Assembly (NCBI RefSeq): GCF_000418325.1
Contig: NC_021658.1
Coordinates: 11,546,001-11,610,000, forward strand
Reading direction: 5' to 3'
DNA length: 64,000 bases
DNA from: Sorangium cellulosum So0157-2
GTDB lineage: Bacteria > Myxococcota_A > Polyangia > Polyangiales > Polyangiaceae
Each line of letters starts with the position of its first letter. Position 1 is the stretch's first letter. The translations under genes and the position numbers were made by a program. This document shows, piece by piece, positions 58,255-64,000 of the stretch. The notes beneath the pieces are model-generated. The model searched no databases, was not told the origin of the DNA, and saw nothing but the letters and a program-made list of their open reading frames with translations.

Positions 58255-58566
58255 ACGAGACACGCGCCGTCCCGGCCGGCAAGGACCGGGCAGCGCTCGA
58301 CAGGTCGAGCAGAGTGCCCGCGGGCGCTCGGCCCGATCCCGCCGGTCGACCCTCGATTCGAATCGACCTCAGCACCAGTGCAAATTCAACTCTCGCGTCG
58401 CCGTCGCTCAAAAAGAAATAGTTCCAATTGACAACAAAATAGCGCAACGGTATTCCCAATGGCGGTCCAGCGCATTGGGGACCGTGCTCCTTTGCGCGTC
58501 GCGCCAGCTCAACGAGAGCGATTGACGGGACGGTCAGGACATAACTTAGGTCAAGGAGACTTCTGT
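58255..58566. other. 312-bp intergenic region with candidate promoter
   Basis: It contains the AT-richer stretch 58408-58460 with a perfect TTGACA (58428-58433). GACATAACTTAGG then lies just ahead of the AAGGAGA ribosome site of the first dioxygenase gene. No gene was seen. Confidence 0.45.
58428..58456 (+). promoter_or_regulatory. possible sigma-70 promoter of the dioxygenase pair
   Basis: TTGACA (58428-58433) is followed after a 17-bp spacer by TATTCC (58451-58456). The -35 is perfect and the -10 is only partial. It lies 110 bp before the start of the first dioxygenase gene. Confidence 0.35.
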
Positions 58567-59664
58567 ATGAGCGAGAAAAAAGAACCCGCGGCTCGTGATC
58601 TGCTCGGCGGGGTCGTCGACCGGCGGCAGGTGCTCATCAAGCTCGGCGCGTTCGCCATCACCGTGCCCGTGCTCGGCGCGTGCGGGGACGAAGGGTCGAC
58701 CGGCTCGGAGGGCGGCGGCGGCGCCGGCGGCGCCGGCGGCTCCGGGGGCACCGGCGGGAGCGGCGCGAGCACCACCAGCGCGAGCACCACCAGCGCGAGC
58801 GCCACCAGCGCGAGCGCGACCGTGGGCTCCGGCGGTGCGGGCGGCGAAGGCGCGGGCGGCGAGGGCGCGGGCGTGGGAGGCATGGGCGGCGGCGGCGGCG
58901 GCGACAGCCTCATACCGCCGCCGTTCGACGACGTGCCGATGTGCAGGGCACAGAACAAGACGGACGGCGCCGGTCAGGGGCCCTTCTTCATTCACGAGCT
59001 CGAAAAGAACGACGACATCTCCCTGATCCGACAGGATATTCGTGGTCGCTACAACGAGAGCGCAGCGCCCGGCGTGGAGATGCATCTCCACCTGCGCGTG
59101 CTCGACCTGAGCAAGCCCGACTGCGATGGCAAGGGCGTGGGCGTGCCGGACGTGGACGTCTACATCTGGCACACGGACGGCCAGGGGTTCTACAGCGGCT
59201 TCGGGGCCAGGGGCTCTGCCAACGAGCAGAACCCCGACTCGCCGTACGCGGGCAGGCCGAGCCAGAACAACCTCGACACCACGGAACGCTTCTGTCGCGG
59301 CGTGCAGACGACGGACGCAAACGGCGTCGTCTCGTTCCGGAGCATCTTCCCCGGCTGGTACAACGGCCGCGATGTCCACATCCACTTCGTCTGCTTCAAG
59401 AAGGGCTCGACGTCGAAGGGCCGAGTCACTTACCAGGGTGGAGACCACATTTTCACGACGCAGTTCTACTTCGATCCCGCCTTCACCGACTCCGTTCATA
59501 CCAAGTACGAGCCGTACAAGGCGCGCACCACCGGCAATCTGGCGACGGCGTACGCAGGCGCCATCAAGGCCGACGAGCCGGGCAACAGCGGCCTTCGCGC
59601 CAAGGCGCGGATGGAGGGGGACATCGTGATCGCCCAGATGCAGATCGCCGTGACTCCGACCTAG
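58567..59664 (+). CDS. Tat-exported intradiol dioxygenase-like lipoprotein
   Basis: 365 aa. AAGGAGA precedes the ATG. The N-terminus has a twin-arginine motif DRRQVLIKLG (Arg19-Arg20) and a lipobox ending at Cys39 (VLGACG), so the folded protein is exported and anchored. A Gly/Ser/Thr linker (about 44-115) follows. Residues about 125-355 are an intradiol ring-cleavage dioxygenase: GPFFIHE, Tyr208 in DGQGFYSGF, Tyr265 in FPGWYNGRDVHIHF, His271 and His273. These are the four expected Fe(III) ligands. It should cleave catechol-type rings outside the cytoplasm. A decayed paralogue follows. Confidence 0.9.
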   Translation: MSEKKEPAARDLLGGVVDRRQVLIKLGAFAITVPVLGACGDEGSTGSEGGGGAGGAGGSGGTGGSGASTTSASTTSASATSASATVGSGGAGGEGAGGEGAGVGGMGGGGGGDSLIPPPFDDVPMCRAQNKTDGAGQGPFFIHELEKNDDISLIRQDIRGRYNESAAPGVEMHLHLRVLDLSKPDCDGKGVGVPDVDVYIWHTDGQGFYSGFGARGSANEQNPDSPYAGRPSQNNLDTTERFCRGVQTTDANGVVSFRSIFPGWYNGRDVHIHFVCFKKGSTSKGRVTYQGGDHIFTTQFYFDPAFTDSVHTKYEPYKARTTGNLATAYAGAIKADEPGNSGLRAKARMEGDIVIAQMQIAVTPT

Positions 59665-59970
59665 AGCGCGGCACGGCTGTTCTCGACGAGAACAAGACCG
59701 ATGACCCCGCGCCTGGGCGCTCTCGCCCGATGTGGCGCGTGCGCTGCGAGCCCTCCCTACAATCTCTCCAGACGAGCAACGTGTCTTCGTGGGACCGAGA
59801 GAGAGCCCCTCGTCGGGGAACGACGGCGGGAGGCGCCCCCGCGCCCCCTGGATCGGCCACGCGAGCGGCAAGCGCCGAGATCCCCCTCGCCTCCGCACCA
59901 CCCGCGGAGGCGCCGGCCCGATGCCCACCAGCGCTCCCAAGCAGGTCACCGACTTAAAGGAGACTATCTT
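59665..59970. other. 306-bp intergenic region
   Basis: It contains a 17-bp palindrome just after the upstream stop and otherwise no gene or promoter that could be recognised. AAAGGAGA precedes the second dioxygenase ATG, copying the leader of the first gene. Confidence 0.45.
59678..59694. repeat. perfect 17-bp palindrome
   Basis: TGTTCTCGACGAGAACA has 8-bp arms around one central base, 14 bp after the first dioxygenase stop. The one-base centre makes a hairpin terminator unlikely; it looks more like an operator for a dimeric regulator. Confidence 0.5.
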
Positions 59971-60927
59971 ATGCGCCACAAAAAAAACACCGTGACTCGT
60001 GATCGGCCTGGTGAGGTCGTCGACCGGTGGCAGGTCCTCATGAAGCTCGGGGCGCTCGCCATCACCTCGCCCGTGATCGTGTCGTGGGGCGACGAGGGGT
60101 CCAACGACGCGGGCTTCGGCCGCGGAGGCACCGGCATGGGCCGCGCGAGCGCCAGCAACGCGAGCGCCGGCAACGCGAGCGCGAGCAGCGCGGGCACCGG
60201 AGGCGCGAGCGACAGCATCGCGGGCACCGGAGGCGGCGGCGCGGGCGTCGGCGGCGTGGGCGGAGGGGGCGCCGACGCGATCGATCCCTCGATCTTCGCG
60301 AACGGCGCGAGATGCAACCTGACCGCCACCGACATCGAGGCGCCGTTCTTCATCGACGACAGCGAGATCCCGAACGACATCAACCTGTTCCGCAGCGATC
60401 TCCGCGACGGTCACCGCGGCTGCGAGTTCCGGCTCTATCTCCGCCTGCTCGACGGCCGGAACGACGGCGAGCCGATCCCCGACGCCGAGGTGTACATCTG
60501 GCACTGCGACGCGGACGGCCGATACAGCGGCTTCGACAACCAGGAGCCTTCCACGCCGTACACGGGAGCGTTCGAGCGCGCGCCGGAGCACCTGGACCGC
60601 TTCTGCCGCGGCGTCCAGCTCACCGACCGCAACGGGATCGTGGGCTTCACGTCGATCTGGCCCGGGTGGGATGGGGCGCGCCCCATTCACGTTCACCTGG
60701 TCGCTCGCATCAACGGCCAGACGACCCGGCTGATCACCACGCAGCTCTACTTCGATGCCGAGTTCAGCCGGCAGGTGGTTCAGGCCGAGCCGGCGTACGC
60801 GGGGCGCTCGACGAATATCCCGGCGTCCAGCCTCAACCCGCCGGGGGACAGCCCGGTCATGCCGAGGATGCATCACACTCCCGGCCTGGTCACCGGCATT
60901 CTCAACATCGTCGTCGACCGCGCCTGA
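59971..60927 (+). CDS. decayed intradiol dioxygenase-like paralogue
   Basis: 318 aa. It is collinear with the previous gene. Compared with it, the twin Arg is now DRWQVLMKLG (Arg20 to Trp), the lipobox Cys39 is Trp (SPVIVSWG), and the third Fe ligand Tyr is Asp234 (WPGWDGARPIHVHL). Tyr185 in DADGRYSGF, His240 and His242 remain. Export and iron binding should therefore be impaired. The reading frame is intact, so it may have a new role or be on the way to loss. The ribosome site AAAGGAGA is conserved. Confidence 0.85.
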   Translation: MRHKKNTVTRDRPGEVVDRWQVLMKLGALAITSPVIVSWGDEGSNDAGFGRGGTGMGRASASNASAGNASASSAGTGGASDSIAGTGGGGAGVGGVGGGGADAIDPSIFANGARCNLTATDIEAPFFIDDSEIPNDINLFRSDLRDGHRGCEFRLYLRLLDGRNDGEPIPDAEVYIWHCDADGRYSGFDNQEPSTPYTGAFERAPEHLDRFCRGVQLTDRNGIVGFTSIWPGWDGARPIHVHLVARINGQTTRLITTQLYFDAEFSRQVVQAEPAYAGRSTNIPASSLNPPGDSPVMPRMHHTPGLVTGILNIVVDRA

Positions 60928-61002
60928 GCGCACGGGCCACCCGGCGGTGCTCGGGGCGGCGCGCCGCCGCCCCCGAGGCCGACTCGGGCTCTCCCTGGGT
61001 CT

Positions 61003-61021
61003 GCCCGGGAGGCGCCCGGGC
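61003..61021 (+). terminator. possible terminator hairpin
   Basis: GCCCGGG-AGGCG-CCCGGGC is a 7-bp all-GC stem with a 5-nt loop, 76 bp past the dioxygenase stop. It has no T-run. It could stop transcription from the dioxygenase pair. Confidence 0.35.
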
Positions 61022-61156
61022 CCCGTGTGCCGAGCGTCTCGTGACATCCTGGAAACAAGGCAACCCTCCTGTTCGCCGCACGCGCGCGGCGCCGCGGGGC
61101 GTCGCGCGGGGCGGACAATCGCTCTCCCGGCTGGCAGACTGCGGTAGAGAGGTCCC

Positions 61157-62440
61157 ATGAGCGACACGGATCGGCTGGAGCCAGCGAGCATGGCGCGCGC
61201 GTTCCGCGAGGCGCGGCGCCGCGGGATGGAGGTGGAGCCTGCGGTCCTGTTCCACGACCTCGGGCGCATGCGGGCGCGGATCGGGCGGATCGGCGCGGCG
61301 TTCCCGCCGGGCGCCCTCCACGCGGTGGCGATCAAGGCGAACCCGCTCGTGGAGGTCCTGCGCGCGGCGGTCGACTGCGGCGCGGGGCTCGAGGCGGCCT
61401 CGCTCGAGGAGGTGAGGCTCTCGCTGGCCGCCGGCTGCCCGCCCGGGCGCATCGTCTACGACTCCCCCGCCAAGACGCGCGCCGAGATCGCGGAGGCCCT
61501 CCGCCTGGGCGTGCGGCTCAACGCCGACAACCTCGACGAGCTGGAGCGCATCGACGCGCTCGTCCGGCCCGAGGCGGCGGCGGGCCGCATCGGGCTGCGC
61601 ATCAACCCGCAGGTCGGGGCGTCCAGCATCGCCCTCACCAGCGTGGCGGACCGGCGCTCGAAGTTCGGGGTCCCCCTGGAGCAGGCCGACGCCGTGCGCG
61701 CCGCCTTCGCGCGGTACCCGTGGCTCGCCGGGCTGCACGTGCACGTCGGCTCGCAAGGGTGCGCGCAGGCGCAGCTGATCGACGGGATCCGCCGCGTCGA
61801 GGCGCTGCGCCAGGAGATCCGGCGCGCGCGGGGGTCGGGCGCCGCCTCCGTCATGGATATCGGCGGCGGGCTGCCGGTCGCCTACCGGAGCACGGACCGC
61901 CCGCCGGCGCTGGAGGACTACGCGGCCGCGCTGCGCCGCGAGGTGCCGACGCTCTTCGAGGGCGGGACCACGCTGATCACCGAGTTCGGGCGCTGGGTCC
62001 AGGCGGGCTGCGGCTTCGCCGTCTCGCGCGTGGAGTACGTGAAGAAGGACTCGGCCGGGCGCACCGCGATCCTGCACCTCGGGGCCGATTTCTTGCTGCG
62101 CCGCGCCTATCACCCGGACGACTGGCACCACGACTTCGTGGCGCTCGACCCCGACGCCGCGGCAAAGGAGGGGCCGCTCTCGGCGTGCACCCTCGGGGGC
62201 CCGCTGTGCTTCGGCGGCGACGTGCTGGCCCGCGATCTCGCGCTGCCGGACCTGTCGCCCGGGGATCTCGTGCTCATCCGCGACACGGGGGCGTACACGC
62301 TGAGCATGTGGTCGCGCCACTGCAGCCGCGGCATTCCGGCGGTGCTCGGCGTCGACGGCGGCGAGATCCGGGTCCTGCGCGAGCGCGAGCGGCCGGAGGA
62401 CGTCGTCGCGTTCTGGAGCCGCGGCCGCGGCCAGCCATGA
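61157..62440 (+). CDS. PLP-dependent decarboxylase, diaminopimelate/ornithine family
   Basis: 427 aa. Fold type III features are present: the PLP-binding Lys in AIKANPLVEVL (about residue 59), HVHVGSQ (about 195-201) and the phosphate loop GGGLP. The C-terminal domain has GPLCFGGDVLARD, with the catalytic Cys of this family. It resembles LysA-type and carboxynorspermidine-type enzymes. The substrate could be meso-diaminopimelate or another diamino acid; a stand-alone position suggests secondary metabolism or a polyamine role rather than the main lysine gene. It is well preserved. Confidence 0.88.
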   Translation: MSDTDRLEPASMARAFREARRRGMEVEPAVLFHDLGRMRARIGRIGAAFPPGALHAVAIKANPLVEVLRAAVDCGAGLEAASLEEVRLSLAAGCPPGRIVYDSPAKTRAEIAEALRLGVRLNADNLDELERIDALVRPEAAAGRIGLRINPQVGASSIALTSVADRRSKFGVPLEQADAVRAAFARYPWLAGLHVHVGSQGCAQAQLIDGIRRVEALRQEIRRARGSGAASVMDIGGGLPVAYRSTDRPPALEDYAAALRREVPTLFEGGTTLITEFGRWVQAGCGFAVSRVEYVKKDSAGRTAILHLGADFLLRRAYHPDDWHHDFVALDPDAAAKEGPLSACTLGGPLCFGGDVLARDLALPDLSPGDLVLIRDTGAYTLSMWSRHCSRGIPAVLGVDGGEIRVLRERERPEDVVAFWSRGRGQP

Positions 62441-62531
62441 GCCCGCTGCGGTGCGTTCACACGGCTGTTTCCACGCGAACCCAGCATGTGAGAGCCTAGT
62501 GCGGCGAGCGCGGCGGAGCGGAGGAGCGGAG

Positions 62532-64000
62532 ATGAGAGCGAGCGGTGCTTCCGGAGTCCTGGGGAGATGCGCGCGGGCGTGGCGGGTCACGCTCCTTGGC
62601 GCCCTGCTGTGCGTGCCCCCGCTCGTCGGCGCGGGCTGCGGCGACGACGAGCCGAACGGCCCCGGCGATGCGTCCGGCAGCACCGGCAGCGCCACGGGTA
62701 CCGGCTCGGGCGGCGGTGGTTCAGGGACCGGCGGCGCCACCGGCACCGGCGGGCAAGGGGGGGGGGGGGGAGCCGAACGGCCCCGGCGATGCGTCCGGCA
62801 GCACCGGCAGCGCCACGGGTACCAGCGGCGGCGACACCGTGAGCGTGCAAATCCTCGCCTTCAACGACTTCCACGGCAACCTGGAGCACCCCACGGGCAG
62901 CAGCGGCAGGATCACCTTGCCCGATGCAACGCAGGTGAACGCGGGCGGCGCCGCCTACTTCGCGTCGCGCATCGCCGCGCTCCGCGCCACCAACCCGAAC
63001 ACCGTGGTGGTCTCGGCCGGCGATCTCATCGGCGCGAGCCCGCTCGTGTCGGCGCTGTTCCACGACGAGCCCACCATCGAGGCCATGAACCTCCTCGGAC
63101 TCGACATCAACGGCGTCGGCAACCACGAGTTCGACAAAGGCACCGCGGAGCTCCTCCGGATGCAGTACGGCGGGTGCAGCCCGGTCGACGGCTGCGCCGA
63201 CGGCACGTTCTTCGCCGGCGCGAGCTTCAAGTTCCTCGCCGCCAACGTCGTCGTGGACACGACGACGGGCAGGACGCTCTTCCCGCGCTACGACGTCCGC
63301 GAGTTCGACGGCGTGAAGATCGCCTTCATCGGCATGACGCTCGAGGGCACCCCGTCGATCGTGACGCCGGTCGGCGTCGCGGGGCTCTCGTTCATGGACG
63401 AGGTCGACACGGTGAACGACATCGTCCCCGAGCTCCAGGCGCAGGGCATCGAGGCGATCGTGGTGGTGCTCCACGAGGGAGGGCTCCCGACAGGCCACTT
63501 CAACGAGTGCCCCGACATCTCCGGCCCCATCATCGAGATCGCGACGAACGTCGACCCCGCCGTGGATGTGCTCGTCACCGGGCACACGCACCAGGCGTAC
63601 AACTGCCTCCTCGGCGACAAGATCGTGACGAGCGCGGCGTCGTTCGGGCGGCTGGTGACGGACATCGATCTGGAGATCAGCAGGACCACGGGCGAGGTGA
63701 CCGCCAAGACGGCGAACAACGTCGTCGTGACGCACGACACGCACGACGAGCCCGACGCGGACGTGGAGGCCCTGGTGACGCGCTACAAGGACCTCTCGGC
63801 GCCGCTGGCCAACGTGCAGGTCGGCACGATCACGGCGACGCTCGACCGCGCGGTCCCGGCCATGGGCGCGGGGCTGTTCGCGATGGGCGCGGTCATCGCC
63901 GACGCCCAGCTCGCCGCCACGCGCGAGGCGAGCAAAGGCGGGGCCGAGGTCGCGCTGATGAACCCGGGCGGCGTCCGCACCGACCTGACCTACGCCGCCT
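62532..64000 (+). CDS. 5'-nucleotidase (UshA-like) lipoprotein, frameshifted and partial
   Basis: The ATG at 62532 starts a lipoprotein signal (Cys after LVGAG). The frame continues as a Gly/Ser/Thr linker to about 62756. A run of 14 G (62757-62770) then shifts it. Beyond it the sense frame (+1) encodes a calcineurin-like phosphoesterase: ILAFNDFHGNLEH, VVVSAGDLIGASP, GVGNHEFDKG, IVVVLHEGG and VTGHTHQAYNC. These are the metal ligands of the UshA/NadN family. The start of the C-terminal nucleotidase domain (PGGVRTD) reaches the window edge. With 13 G the frame would be restored, so this is either phase variation or an assembly error. It would hydrolyse nucleotides outside the cell. Confidence 0.85.
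   Translation, partial: MRASGASGVLGRCARAWRVTLLGALLCVPPLVGAGCGDDEPNGPGDASGSTGSATGTGSGGGGSGTGGATGTGGQGGGGGAERPRRCVRQHRQRHGYQRRRHRERANPRLQRLPRQPGAPHGQQRQDHLARCNAGERGRRRLLRVAHRRAPRHQPEHRGGLGRRSHRREPARVGAVPRRAHHRGHEPPRTRHQRRRQPRVRQRHRGAPPDAVRRVQPGRRLRRRHVLRRRELQVPRRQRRRGHDDGQDALPALRRPRVRRREDRLHRHDARGHPVDRDAGRRRGALVHGRGRHGERHRPRAPGAGHRGDRGGAPRGRAPDRPLQRVPRHLRPHHRDRDERRPRRGCARHRAHAPGVQLPPRRQDRDERGVVRAAGDGHRSGDQQDHGRGDRQDGEQRRRDARHARRARRGRGGPGDALQGPLGAAGQRAGRHDHGDARPRGPGHGRGAVRDGRGHRRRPARRHARGEQRRGRGRADEPGRRPHRPDLRR
62649..62823. repeat. 54-bp direct duplication, 121 bp apart
   Basis: Bases 62649-62702 and 62770-62823 are identical (54 bp) and encode the linker EPNGPGDASGSTGSATGT. The copies are 121 bp apart, one base more than a whole number of codons; the G14 tract directly abuts the second copy. 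Confidence 0.85.
62757..62770. repeat. G14 homopolymer tract
   Basis: Fourteen consecutive G in the linker of the 5'-nucleotidase gene. Such tracts slip during replication and are classical phase-variation switches, but are also prone to sequencing error. Confidence 0.9.

Overview
The window is 64 kb of very GC-rich chromosomal DNA from a multicellular-type deltaproteobacterium. The best guess is a myxobacterium of the Polyangiales (Sorangium-like). The reasons are the very high third-position GC, many secreted lipoproteins with Gly/Ser/Ala-rich linkers, eukaryote-like Ser/Thr kinases, PEGA-domain proteins, FG-GAP and WD40 repeat proteins, and sigma-54-type promoters. No rRNA, tRNA, CRISPR array or insertion sequence was recognised. 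Assignment to an organism is inference.

Layout. (1) 1-14.5 kb: two divergent gene clusters share a 248-bp intergenic region. Leftward are CHAT protease-like/SIR2-like protein, nSTAND NTPase-WD40 membrane protein, small PEGA-like lipoprotein, TPR-PEGA membrane protein and FG-GAP lipoprotein. All junctions but one overlap by 1-4 nt. Rightward is a second copy of the last two genes (TPR-PEGA, FG-GAP), again with a TGATG overlap. This is the strongest candidate for an undescribed system. (2) 14.5-23 kb: a decayed kinase fragment, a membrane adenylate cyclase, a GH16 glucanase lipoprotein, an MFS exporter with an APH-type kinase, and a GT2 glycosyltransferase with a C45-type Ntn hydrolase. (3) 23.5-26.8 kb: a transmembrane Ser/Thr kinase whose C-terminal part is a complete di-heme cytochrome c peroxidase, followed by a LolA-like protein. 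(4) 26.8-38.7 kb: an L-domain repeat lipoprotein, an FGE-like lipoprotein, a kinase-nSTAND fusion, a PEGA protein, a beta-propeller lipoprotein with a pentaheme cytochrome, and two small lipoproteins behind a good sigma-54 promoter. (5) 38.7-42.4 kb: an RNA-repair/ribosome-rescue locus (RtcB ligase and PrfH) divergent from a CARF-sigma54 activator. It has a sigma-54 promoter and three palindromic putative enhancer sites. (6) 42.4-48.3 kb: an unknown exported protein, a YjbR-like protein, a zinc alcohol dehydrogenase with a small partner, a di-heme peroxidase-like lipoprotein and an SNase-type nuclease. (7) 48.4-56.8 kb: a heptad-repeat inverted repeat, a giant FecR/VIT/VWA/TPR protein with a frameshifted membrane partner, a Uma2 nuclease, a dienelactone hydrolase lipoprotein and a single-domain response regulator. 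(8) 57-64 kb: a broken CE15 glucuronoyl esterase, two tandem intradiol-dioxygenase-like proteins (the second decayed), a PLP decarboxylase, and a 5'-nucleotidase-like lipoprotein thrown out of frame by a 14-G tract and running off the right edge.

How the genes work together. Clusters 1, 3 and the 30-33 kb kinase combine intracellular NTPase, kinase or protease modules with membrane or periplasmic sensor domains (WD40, PEGA, FG-GAP, di-heme peroxidase). This looks like signalling or cell-fate machinery. Clusters 5 and 7 look like stress and RNA-damage response. The GH16, CE15 and dioxygenase genes fit plant-biomass and aromatic breakdown. Several loci carry fresh damage (frameshifts, deletions, lost motif residues), as expected in a large redundant genome; single-base cases could also be assembly errors.
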